Source of the DNA: an uncultured Bacteroidia bacterium
GTDB lineage: Bacteria; Bacteroidota; Bacteroidia; Bacteroidales; Prolixibacteraceae
NCBI GenBank assembly: GCA_903854235.1
Contig: CAINVV010000070.1
Location: 1-38,282 of the forward strand
Reading direction: 5' to 3'
Length of the DNA stretch: 38,282 nt
Shown: positions 1 to 8,452 of the stretch, in pieces
Layout: the number at the start of each line of letters is the position of its first letter
Position numbering within the stretch: position 1 is the stretch's first letter
Made by a program: the position numbers and the translations under genes
Notes under the pieces: model-generated
The model's database searches: none
Told to the model about the DNA's origin: nothing
Seen by the model: the letters and a program-made list of their open reading frames with translations, nothing else

Positions 1-37
1 AACAAAAAAGGTTCCTGAGTTTTACGAAGGAACCATT
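1..37 (-). terminator. Terminator-like hairpin, copy 1 of a direct repeat
   Basis: GGTTCCT(10-16)...AGGAACC(28-34). On the minus strand the stem is followed by TTTTTTGTT. Near-identical to 118-153. Confidence 0.6.
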
Positions 38-117
38 CCGGGTTTAAGCTACCCCATTTCGGGATCACCATAAGGTAATCCCGGTCTGCACTGCAGGTGC
101 AAGCGAAATTATCTGAA

Positions 118-153
118 AACAAAAAGGTTTCTGAGTTTTACGAAGGAACCATT
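118..153 (-). terminator. Terminator-like hairpin, copy 2, downstream of the minus-strand sigma/anti-sigma operon
   Basis: AACAAAAAGGTTTCTGAGTTTTACGAAGGAACCAT. On the minus strand the stem is followed by TTTTTGTTTT, 27 nt after the stop at 180. Confidence 0.65.
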
Positions 154-179
154 TGTGTTATCTAAATTTTATTTGGCAG

Positions 180-635
180 CTATTGTCTGTTCAGTCTCCT
201 TCTTTTCATTTCTTCTGTTACCTTGTTCCTGATCTCTGCCTCCGTTTGGTAAAGCTTGAGGATCTGCTGGGGTGTCAGCACCGTTTTAAACTCCTTGTAA
301 TATTTTTCCCGGATGGAAATGATCTTTCTGGCACTTTCCATTTGATGAAGGATCATTTGTTCTGCTTGTTCCCCAGAGATGCTGTCACTGTTGATTTTCA
401 TCATCCGGCCCAGTTTAAAAAGTTCTATCTCCGACAATTCCTGATTGTATTTTAGGTAAATGGGACGAAATTTTTCAAAAGTACCCGGATCAACATTCAG
501 CTTTAATTTTATTTCCCTCAGCTTTGCCTGCAAAATTCTTTCGCGTAGCAAGGGGAATCGGGCTCCATTCTGTGATTTGGCGGAAATGCCCGTTATCAGC
601 AGTATTAACACGAGTAGGATGGATAATTTTTTCAT
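180..635 (-). CDS. Exported Spy/CpxP-like (LTxxQ) stress protein
   Basis: Signal peptide MKKLSILLVLILLITGISA; helical charged protein with LTPQQ motif near the C-terminus; third gene after sigma and putative anti-sigma. Confidence 0.6.
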   Translation of the reverse strand: MKKLSILLVLILLITGISAKSQNGARFPLLRERILQAKLREIKLKLNVDPGTFEKFRPIYLKYNQELSEIELFKLGRMMKINSDSISGEQAEQMILHQMESARKIISIREKYYKEFKTVLTPQQILKLYQTEAEIRNKVTEEMKRRRLNRQ

Positions 636-653
636 CTGTTTCGGAAGTGTTAG

Positions 654-1166
654 TTATTGTTCTATTTCCCCGATGATTGGATCGCTTTTGTCCAATGCGG
701 CCATTTGCTGCAATTCTTCATCTGTAAATTCAGCAAGGACATCGCTAATGGCTTCTGAACCAGATGATATTGCAATAGAAATCTTTTCGGTTACTTGTTT
801 TGGGTGCTCAATTACTTCTTTTTGACTGGAAGTTTCTATTTTGATTGCATGTTGCGAATTTGCCTGCAACTGCGAGTCCTGGGCGATCAGCTGTGAAACA
901 TTTGTGTCGTGACGAAACTCTGTCTGGTATCCGATGAAAAAGAGCGCTGCAAGAGAGGCAGCAGCAGCAAAGGATTGCCATAGCTTCCTGTTTTTAAGGT
1001 GAATACGTTCTTTATCTTTGGCAAGAAGAAGTGTTTTCTCTGCGATGGAATCAAAAAAACCATCCGGAACTTCATAAGTAGTCTCTTTCCCGTAGGTAAA
1101 GAATTCGTCTTTCTCTGTCATATCCTTGCTATTAAACTCTTTCATCGATTCATTATTTGCTTTCAA
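654..1166 (-). CDS. Single-TM putative anti-sigma factor
   Basis: Acidic N-terminal cytosolic region, one TM helix (SFAAAASLAALFFIGY), located directly after the ECF sigma gene. Confidence 0.55.
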   Translation of the reverse strand: MKANNESMKEFNSKDMTEKDEFFTYGKETTYEVPDGFFDSIAEKTLLLAKDKERIHLKNRKLWQSFAAAASLAALFFIGYQTEFRHDTNVSQLIAQDSQLQANSQHAIKIETSSQKEVIEHPKQVTEKISIAISSGSEAISDVLAEFTDEELQQMAALDKSDPIIGEIEQ

Positions 1167-1244
1167 GTGCAGCGGAAATAGTCACTTACAATGTTTTGAG
1201 GCCATTGGCTGCTAACATCGGTTATCTTCCTTGTTTTCCTGTTT

Positions 1245-1805
1245 TTAGGCATGGTCGATCAGGTAACGTTTGACTTTTTCACTGGCATAATGATAATTGG
1301 TTTTCAGGGAAGTAACGGAAGAGTGGAGGATTTGCCCCATCTCCTCGTAACTTAATTCATCATAATATCTCATATTAAATACGATTCTTTGCTTTTCCGG
1401 AAGCTGCAGGATGGCATTCTGAAATTTCAAGAGGATGGATCTGCTTTCTTCTGTGTCAGTACCGGATAATTCCCCGGAAGCTTCCAACTTCTCGGAGCCA
1501 GTCTGGGCTTTCCAAAGTTTATTTTTCCTGAAATGTTTTGTGCATTCGTTGGTAGCAATCCGATAGAGCCAGGTGAACAGTTTGCATTCTCCCCTGAAAG
1601 ATCCGATGTGGCGGTATACCTGGATAAAAGTTTCCTGCAAGATGTCCTCTGCATCCTCGTGAGATAATACTAGACGACGGATGTTCCAATAGACTGGTTT
1701 TTTGAAATTTTCCATTAACAGAAGAAAACCTGCATCTTTTTTTGCAGGATCCCTTAACATTTGTAAAATTTCCAAATCAGACTGTCCACGCATTAAAACC
1801 GTCAT
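1245..1805 (-). CDS. ECF RNA polymerase sigma factor (sigma-70 family)
   Basis: Region 2 'EDAEDILQETFIQVYRHIGSFRGECKLFTWLYRIATNECTKHFRK' and region 4 'LPEKQRIVFNMRYYDELSYEEMGQILHSSVTSLKTNYHYASEKVKRYL'. Confidence 0.93.
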   Translation of the reverse strand: MTVLMRGQSDLEILQMLRDPAKKDAGFLLLMENFKKPVYWNIRRLVLSHEDAEDILQETFIQVYRHIGSFRGECKLFTWLYRIATNECTKHFRKNKLWKAQTGSEKLEASGELSGTDTEESRSILLKFQNAILQLPEKQRIVFNMRYYDELSYEEMGQILHSSVTSLKTNYHYASEKVKRYLIDHA

Positions 1806-1950
1806 ATTGCTTCTTGGATACTAAAACGGTACTAAAGTTAAATACTTGCACTTAAAATATTTAGATTTTTTCCAATAAAAATTTTTTATCGGAATTTAAC
1901 TTTCCGCGGAAGCGTGCTTCTTAGTGTTGTACGTTGATAAACTTTTTAAA

Positions 1951-2787
1951 ATGAACAGTATGAAAAGCGTGAAAGTAATCATAGGTATATGCCTGGTTTT
2001 TTTAGCAATCAATTCATGCAGGAAACTGGAGTATCTTGCCACCCTGGATGAGGTTGTCCTCAGCCAGCAGGAGACGCAAACGGACGAGGTTCTTTCGGAT
2101 GTGGATATTATCGCAGATGAAGCCGTTAATCTGAACTCCAATCTGCTCAAATCCGGAACGATAGACAATTCGCTGTACCTGAGCAGTTGTACGATGGTCA
2201 CCTTGAACACCCAATCCTCACCGCAGACGCTAACCCTTGATTTTGGCACCGGATGTACGGGAAAGGATGGTAAGCTCCGATCCGGTAAGATCCTTGTTAC
2301 TTCGGTATCCTTCAACACCTTTCCTTCGGTGAGAATGAAAACATTTGATAATTATGCAGTCGACGGGAAGTCAATTTCAGGCAGTATTGCAAAAACGATA
2401 CTCAAAGACAATATAAACAATGTACGTACTGCCACCATCCAGGAGGATATTACCATTACATTGCCGAACAATGAAGGTACGGCCCACCGGGTTGCTGATT
2501 TCACGAGACAGTATCAGTTGAATGCGCTGGGGGTTCAGGACGACAACAAGATTGTGAGCTGGGGAACCTTTGCTTTTACACGCGTATCCGGAGTTAAGGT
2601 GACCAAAACGGTACCAACAGCCAATCCGCTTGTATTCAGTGGAGCCTGCCACCACATTGTAAGCGGAACAGTTTCCTTCGTGACGAGTACCGGCCACAGC
2701 TGGACCATAGATTTTGGAGATGGAACGTGTGACGACAAGGCAACACTCACCATTGGAACGAAATCAAAAGTGATTTCCATTCGATAA
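1951..2787 (+). CDS. Hypothetical lipoprotein
   Basis: ORF 1924..2787; likely start at 1951 (MNSMKSVKVIIGICLVFLAINSC, lipobox-like). No recognised domain. Confidence 0.65.
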   Translation: MNSMKSVKVIIGICLVFLAINSCRKLEYLATLDEVVLSQQETQTDEVLSDVDIIADEAVNLNSNLLKSGTIDNSLYLSSCTMVTLNTQSSPQTLTLDFGTGCTGKDGKLRSGKILVTSVSFNTFPSVRMKTFDNYAVDGKSISGSIAKTILKDNINNVRTATIQEDITITLPNNEGTAHRVADFTRQYQLNALGVQDDNKIVSWGTFAFTRVSGVKVTKTVPTANPLVFSGACHHIVSGTVSFVTSTGHSWTIDFGDGTCDDKATLTIGTKSKVISIR

Positions 2788-2924
2788 GGAACAGTTAATT
2801 TTTGCGGTATTACGTTTCATTTCGATTTTTTTCAAAATGTCATTCGGAGTCATCCGTATGGCATTTTGTTCTTTTGAAGAGGAGGGTAGGATTCTCTCCA
2901 ACAAAGGATCTACTTGCTAATGCC

Positions 2925-3560
2925 TCACTTTTTGCCGGGTTTTTTCAGCGCTTTGTAAAGAATAAATCCGAATACCAGAACGCCGACTACGATAAAAACC
3001 ATGGAGAGATGCTTGCTGTATTCCTGAACTTTTGCCATTAGCAAGTCGTGGGGTACAATCGATTCCAAATAGTAACCGATAGAAGCCAGGATGATGTTCC
3101 AAATTCCTGCGCCCAAAGCGGTGTAAAGAATAAATTTAGAGAGAGTCATTCTGGAAAGACCTGCCGGAATTGAAATGAGATGACGTACTCCGGGTATCAG
3201 TCGTCCGGTAAAGATGGAGATGGCGCCGTTATTATCAAAAAACTGCTCGGTTTTGCGGACGGCATGCTCATCCAGCATCAGCATGTGTCCTAATCTGCTG
3301 TTGGCAAATTTGTAGACAATTGGCCTTCCAATGAACAAGGCCAGAAAATAATTGACAACAGAACCGATGACGGCTCCAAAAGTGGAAAAAAACACGACCA
3401 GATAGATGTTCAATTCTCCGGCTGCGGCTTTGTATGCGGCAGGCGGGACAACCAATTCGGAAGGAAGGGGAATAATGGAACTTTCAATGGCCATCAGGAG
3501 GGTAATGGTCCAGTAGTTCAGGTTGTCGAGGCACCATTGAATAAATCCAATCGATTCCAT
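2925..3560 (-). CDS. DedA family membrane protein (SNARE-associated/VTT domain)
   Basis: 'ESSIIPLPSELVVPPAAYKAAAG...FIGRPIVYKFANS...FFDNNGAISIFTGRLIPGVRHLISIPAGLSRM' is typical DedA. Confidence 0.9.
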   Translation of the reverse strand: MESIGFIQWCLDNLNYWTITLLMAIESSIIPLPSELVVPPAAYKAAAGELNIYLVVFFSTFGAVIGSVVNYFLALFIGRPIVYKFANSRLGHMLMLDEHAVRKTEQFFDNNGAISIFTGRLIPGVRHLISIPAGLSRMTLSKFILYTALGAGIWNIILASIGYYLESIVPHDLLMAKVQEYSKHLSMVFIVVGVLVFGFILYKALKKPGKK

Positions 3561-3668
3561 GTGAAAGGGTTTGTTTAATTTCTTTTTTCGGTCAGTGCAA
3601 ATGTAGGAAATGCTTGTAAACTATAACAAAGTATTCAAACTTTGGTATAAAAATCAATCTTCAAAATT

Positions 3669-3682
3669 ATCGAACGTTCGAT
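3669..3682. promoter_or_regulatory. Perfect 14-bp palindrome ATCGAACGTTCGAT, candidate operator
   Basis: Read directly from the sequence; 102 bp upstream of the hdrC start in the intergenic region. Confidence 0.4.
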
Positions 3683-3783
3683 TTTAATTTAGAAAGATTT
3701 TAAGGTCTGGTCATTCGTATCATAAAACTTAATTTTTACCTTTAGGGGATAATATGAATGAATGTAACTATTTATGAACTAAA

Positions 3784-4344
3784 ATGGAAAAAAATCACAA
3801 TATATCAGACTTACAGCTACATACAGGCGTGGAGGTGGTGCGTTGTTACCAGTGTGGAAAGTGTTCTGCGGGTTGTGTTCTAGCTTCGGAGATGAATTTT
3901 CCCCCTAGTTACCTGATGCGGTTACTTCAAACTGGTACCAAAGAAAACTACGACAAAATACTCCTCTCCAATTCAATCTGGCTCTGTCTGAATTGTGAAA
4001 ACTGCCTGGGCCGTTGTCCGATGGAGATTGATATTCCCAAATTGATGGATTACCTGAGAACCCAATCCGTCAAGGAGAACAAGCTTCATCCGGATTCAAA
4101 ACCAATTCTTGCCTTTCACAGGTCATTTCTTGATTCGATCAAGTACACTGGGCGGTTGTATGAAGTAGGACTGGTGGCAGCCTTCAAGTTTCGCACCTTT
4201 CGTCTTGCTCAGGATATGGCAATTGCACCTGTCATGTATCTGAAGGGGAAACTGCATATTTTTCCTGAAAAATTTAATGACCGCAAAAGGATGAAGCGGA
4301 TTTTTGCCCAAACAATTGAAAACACAAAGACTGATAATCCATGA
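3784..4344 (+). CDS. hdrC: Heterodisulfide reductase subunit C-like, two [4Fe-4S] motifs
   Basis: CYQCGKCSAGCVLASEMNFPP and CLNCENCLGRCPMEIDIPKLMDYLR; directly upstream of hdrB (ATGA overlap). Confidence 0.9.
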   Translation: MEKNHNISDLQLHTGVEVVRCYQCGKCSAGCVLASEMNFPPSYLMRLLQTGTKENYDKILLSNSIWLCLNCENCLGRCPMEIDIPKLMDYLRTQSVKENKLHPDSKPILAFHRSFLDSIKYTGRLYEVGLVAAFKFRTFRLAQDMAIAPVMYLKGKLHIFPEKFNDRKRMKRIFAQTIENTKTDNP

Positions 4345-5180
4345 AGATAGGATATTACCCTGGTTGTTCGCTGACAGGTTCCTCGAGAGAATACAACGAA
4401 TCCGTTGTGGCGTTGGCCAAAGCGCTGGAAATTGAACTGGTTGAGATCAAGGACTGGAATTGCTGCGGAGCAACGGCTGCGCATGTGATGAATGAAGAAC
4501 TCTCCTTGTCACTGCCAGCCAGGATTATGGCCATTGCTGAAGAACAGGGGCTTACAGAGGTCGTCGTACCCTGTGCTGCCTGTTACAACAGGCTGAAAAT
4601 GACCCAGCATGAACTGGAGGATGATGGCAAGCGTGGCCGGGTGGCAGAAATCCTAAAGATGCCTTATCACGGTAGTCTAAAGATCATCAATGTCTTGCAG
4701 ATGCTGGAAACTTATGGTGCGGAAAATATTAAGGCCCGTGTAATCAGCCCGTTTGCACATAAGGTAGCCTGTTATTATGGTTGCCTGTTGGTGCGTCCAC
4801 ACTCCATTCTTCAATTTGACCGCGTGGAAGATCCCCAGAGCATGGATTCGCTGATTCGGGTAATTGGAGGCAATTCTATGGATTGGGCCTTTAAAACGGA
4901 GTGTTGCGGAGCCGGATTTTCAGTTTCCCGCACGGATCTGGTAGCCAAGTTATCCGGAAATATTCTCAAGGATGCTTCCGATCGTGGCGCAGAGGCTTTG
5001 ATTGTTGCTTGTCCAATGTGCCAGTCCAATTTGGATATGCGTCGTGGGGCGATCAATAAAACATTGGCTCAGCCCATAGATATCCCTGTGATTTATATTA
5101 CCCAGGCCATCGGATTGGCATTGGGAATTGGAGCCAATGAGCTGGGACTGAAACGTCATTTTGTAAACGTAGAATTGTAA
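4341..5180 (+). CDS. hdrB: Heterodisulfide reductase subunit B-like, two CCG domains
   Basis: YYPGCSLTGSS...WNCCGATAAH...VPCAACYNRL and ACYYGCLLVRP...ECCGAGFSVSR...VACPMCQSNLDMR. Confidence 0.93.
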   Translation: MKIGYYPGCSLTGSSREYNESVVALAKALEIELVEIKDWNCCGATAAHVMNEELSLSLPARIMAIAEEQGLTEVVVPCAACYNRLKMTQHELEDDGKRGRVAEILKMPYHGSLKIINVLQMLETYGAENIKARVISPFAHKVACYYGCLLVRPHSILQFDRVEDPQSMDSLIRVIGGNSMDWAFKTECCGAGFSVSRTDLVAKLSGNILKDASDRGAEALIVACPMCQSNLDMRRGAINKTLAQPIDIPVIYITQAIGLALGIGANELGLKRHFVNVEL

Positions 5181-5184
5181 ACCT

Positions 5185-7185
5185 ATGTCAAAGATTGGAG
5201 TATTTATTTGTCACTGCGGCGAAAATATCAGCGCCACCGTCGATGTCGAACGTGTTGCACGGGAGATTGGCGGAATGGAAGGGGTAGCTCACGCCATCGA
5301 CTACAAATACATGTGTTCGGATCCCGGACAGACTTTCATCAAAGAGGCTGTCAAGAAGTATGGCCTTGATGGGGTGGTAGTTGGCGCCTGTTCACCGCGT
5401 ATGCACGAACCAACTTTCCGCAGGGCTTGTGCGGAGGCCGGGTTGAATCCCTACCTTTGTGAAATGGCGAACCTGCGTGAGCATTGTTCGTGGGTACACG
5501 AAAAAAGTGAAGAGACGACAGAGAAGGCCATCGATCTGGTGAAGATGCTGGTTGAAAAGGTCAAAAAGGACAAACCACTCGAGTCTATCAAGGTTCCCGT
5601 TACCAAACGGGCATTGGTAATTGGCGGAGGCATCGCGGGCATTCAGGCCAGTCTGGATATTGCCAATACCGGTCATAAAGTGATCCTGATTGAGAGAGAT
5701 CCTTCCATAGGCGGACATATGTCGCAGTTGTCGGAGACTTTTCCTACACTCGACTGTTCCCAATGCATTCTTACTCCCCGTATGGTGGAAGTGGCGCAAC
5801 ATCCCAACATTAAGCTGTATACCTATGCCGAACTGGAGAGCCTGGAGGGTTTCATCGGAAACTTCAAGGCCAGGATTCGGCTGAAGGCAAAAAGTGTCAA
5901 TTATTCTACTTGTACCGGCTGTGGCGCTTGTATCCAGAAGTGCCCGGTGAAGAAGATTCCGAGTGAGTTCAATGCCGGTCTGGGTACCAGAACCGCCATC
6001 TATGTCCCATTTCCGCAGGCAGTTCCAAATAAACCTGTGATTGACCGCGTTAATTGCAACTATTACAAGAGAGGGGCCTGCAAAATTTGTGAAAAGACCT
6101 GTCAGGTGGGATCCATCGAATGGGACAAAGAGGATGAGATCATCACGGAAGAGGTTGGTGCCGTTGTTCTGGCTACCGGTTTTGATGTAAAAGGGACTGA
6201 CTTTTTTCCCGAATATGGGTACGGCAAGTATAAAGATGTTCTGACCGGCTTGCAATTTGAGCGATTGGCTTCTGCTTCGGGACCAACCTTTGGTGAGATC
6301 CGCCGTCCGTCTGATGGAACAATCCCCAAAAAGATTGTCTTCATAGCTTGTGCAGGCTCAAGGGATCCTGCCAAGGGAATTCCCTATTGTTCAAAAATCT
6401 GTTGCATGTATACGGCCAAACACGCCATGTTGTACCAGCACAAAGTTCACGGAGGTGAGTCGACTGTTTTTTATATGGATATCCGCGCAGGCGGTAAAAA
6501 TTATGAAGAGTTTGTGCGGAGGGCCATCGAAGAGGACACCGTCAACTATGTCCGTGGTCGGGTTGCCAGGGTCTATGAAAAGGATGGCAAGCTGATTGTA
6601 AAGGGAGTTGATACCCTTTTAGGCGGCCAACAGGTGGAGATTGAGGCAGACATGGTCGTTTTGGCTACCGCGGGAGTTGCCAATTGCGGTTCAGAGCAAC
6701 TGGCGCAAAAATTGCACGTTTCCTATGATCCCTATCATTTCTTTGCAGAGGCTCATCCCAAGCTGAAACCGGTTGAAACCAATACCGCAGGAATCTTTCT
6801 GGCTGGAGCCTGTCAGGCACCGAAGGATATTCCCGAAACCGTCGGGATGGCATCCGGTGCTGCAGTGAAGGTTGCAGCGCTCTTCTCGAATGACGAACTG
6901 GTTCGCGAACCCATCGTAGCCGTTGTAAACCGTCTGGCACCACCGCTTTACAGTACGTGTGTAGGTTGTTTTATGTGTGAAACTGCCTGTCCTTACAATG
7001 CCATTGAACATGAAGAGATCAAGGGACGCGACGGCAGCCTGATTCGAACCATCGCAAGGGTGAACGAAGGTCTTTGCCAGGGATGTGGTACTTGTGTGGC
7101 CTTCTGTCGTTCAAAATCCATTGATATACAGGGCTATACCAATGAGCAGGTATATGCTGAGGTAATGTCCTTACTAAACGATTAA
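5185..7185 (+). CDS. hdrA: Heterodisulfide reductase subunit A-like, FAD flavoprotein with [4Fe-4S] clusters
   Basis: CHCGENISATVDV, ACSPRMHEPTFR, VIGGGIAGIQASLDIANTGHKVILIERDPSIGGHMSQL, CTGCGACIQKCP, CVGCFMCETACPYNAI, CQGCGTCVAFCRSKSI. Confidence 0.95.
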   Translation: MSKIGVFICHCGENISATVDVERVAREIGGMEGVAHAIDYKYMCSDPGQTFIKEAVKKYGLDGVVVGACSPRMHEPTFRRACAEAGLNPYLCEMANLREHCSWVHEKSEETTEKAIDLVKMLVEKVKKDKPLESIKVPVTKRALVIGGGIAGIQASLDIANTGHKVILIERDPSIGGHMSQLSETFPTLDCSQCILTPRMVEVAQHPNIKLYTYAELESLEGFIGNFKARIRLKAKSVNYSTCTGCGACIQKCPVKKIPSEFNAGLGTRTAIYVPFPQAVPNKPVIDRVNCNYYKRGACKICEKTCQVGSIEWDKEDEIITEEVGAVVLATGFDVKGTDFFPEYGYGKYKDVLTGLQFERLASASGPTFGEIRRPSDGTIPKKIVFIACAGSRDPAKGIPYCSKICCMYTAKHAMLYQHKVHGGESTVFYMDIRAGGKNYEEFVRRAIEEDTVNYVRGRVARVYEKDGKLIVKGVDTLLGGQQVEIEADMVVLATAGVANCGSEQLAQKLHVSYDPYHFFAEAHPKLKPVETNTAGIFLAGACQAPKDIPETVGMASGAAVKVAALFSNDELVREPIVAVVNRLAPPLYSTCVGCFMCETACPYNAIEHEEIKGRDGSLIRTIARVNEGLCQGCGTCVAFCRSKSIDIQGYTNEQVYAEVMSLLND

Positions 7186-7195
7186 CTAACAGATA

Positions 7196-7660
7196 ATGAG
7201 TAGTTCTACTGAATTCGAACCCAAAATAATTGCCTTTGTCTGCAACTGGTGTACGTATGCGGGTGCTGATTTGACTGGTACCAGTCGTTTGAAGTATGCC
7301 ACGAATGTGAAGATCGTACGTTTTCCGTGTACCGGACGAATTGATTTTCTGCTTTTGCTTAAATCATTTGCCCAGGGAGCCGATGGCGTCATCGTATCCG
7401 GATGCCATCCAAACGATTGCCATTACACCAGTGGCAATTTTCATGCCAGACGCCGTTGGATTGCTTTCCGGACCGTTCTCGACCTGATGGGGGTCGACAT
7501 CCGCCGGATTCAATATTCCTGGGTTTCTGCTGCAGAAGGTTCCAAATGGGCCGATCTTGTCAACAATACGGTTGCCGACATCCGTGCGTTGGGTCCTTAT
7601 GCCGAATATCAAAAAGTTGCTGAATATCTAGAGAAGGAGGGATTCGATGAAGAAGCTTAG
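7196..7660 (+). CDS. flxD: MvhD/FlxD-like hydrogenase delta subunit ([2Fe-2S] electron-transfer protein)
   Basis: 'IIAFVCNWCTYAGADLTGTSRLKY...VKIVRFPCTGRIDFLLLLKSFAQGADGVIVSGCHPNDCHYTSGN' is the MvhD family pattern. Confidence 0.88.
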   Translation: MSSSTEFEPKIIAFVCNWCTYAGADLTGTSRLKYATNVKIVRFPCTGRIDFLLLLKSFAQGADGVIVSGCHPNDCHYTSGNFHARRRWIAFRTVLDLMGVDIRRIQYSWVSAAEGSKWADLVNNTVADIRALGPYAEYQKVAEYLEKEGFDEEA

Positions 7661-8447
7661 AGACAGAGTAGCGGCCTTGTTGGATGAAGGAGCAGTGTCG
7701 CTGGTGATTGGATATGAAGAGGGAACGAAAAGACCCAGACCATTATTTTGCAGAAACAGCGAAAGTTCCGGGAAATTGATATTCGATAGCCGTTGTTTTC
7801 ACAACCTGGCTGTTTATGTCACAAAGAAGGAGCTTGTTGGAAAAGAGCGTTTTGCGGTGACTGCTCCCATTTCCACATTGCGCAGTATTTTGCAACTGTA
7901 TGTGGAAAATCAGCTTAGCGAGGAAAAATTATTGGTCCTAACGGTTGATTTGAATGGTGAACTCAGAGAGTTTGTCACCTTCGAGGAGATTTCGGCCTAT
8001 GTTGCCCAGTTTGAGATGAAGCGTGGTGAACGGGAGCAGGAGATCCTCTCTAAAATCGAAGGAATGACCCGTGAAGAGCGATGGAAATTCTGGATGGGAG
8101 AGATGTCTCATTGCTTCAAGTGTTATGCCTGCCGCTCAGCTTGTCCGCTCTGCTATTGCACCAAATGCGTGGTGGAAGTGAATCGTCCCCAGTGGATCAA
8201 TCCCTGGCCTTCCCCGATTTCAAATATGGAATGGCATGTAAACAGGGCGATGCACATGGTTGGCAGGTGTACTGCCTGTGGCGCCTGCGGCGATGCGTGT
8301 CCGGTTGGGATACCCATCGATTTGATAACCAGAAAAATGATGGAAGATCTTGCTCCTGAATTTGGCTACATTCCGGGTCAGCCGGCCAAGCAGGGAAATG
8401 CACTCTCAAGCTGGAAACTGGATGACAGGGAGCAATTTATACGTTAA
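7647..8447 (+). CDS. flxC: 4Fe-4S dicluster electron-transfer protein (FlxC-like)
   Basis: HCFKCYACRSACPLCYCTKC and CTACGACGDACPVGIPIDLITRKM; overlaps flxD by 14 nt. Symbol by operon position only. Confidence 0.72.
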   Translation: MKKLRDRVAALLDEGAVSLVIGYEEGTKRPRPLFCRNSESSGKLIFDSRCFHNLAVYVTKKELVGKERFAVTAPISTLRSILQLYVENQLSEEKLLVLTVDLNGELREFVTFEEISAYVAQFEMKRGEREQEILSKIEGMTREERWKFWMGEMSHCFKCYACRSACPLCYCTKCVVEVNRPQWINPWPSPISNMEWHVNRAMHMVGRCTACGACGDACPVGIPIDLITRKMMEDLAPEFGYIPGQPAKQGNALSSWKLDDREQFIR

Positions 8448-8452
8448 ACTTT

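Noticed and set aside
3560-3784. Clear sigma-type promoter for the hdr-flx operon
   Set aside because: Only an imperfect match (TACCTTTA around 3737-3745) without a convincing -33 element; not called as a feature.
5392-6255. 287-aa minus-strand ORF antisense to hdrA
   Set aside because: The hdrA frame has many conserved cofactor motifs; the antisense frame has none.
5185-7185. Possible selenocysteine (in-frame TGA) in the Hdr or Flx subunits
   Set aside because: All expected cluster positions are encoded as Cys and the ORFs are uninterrupted.
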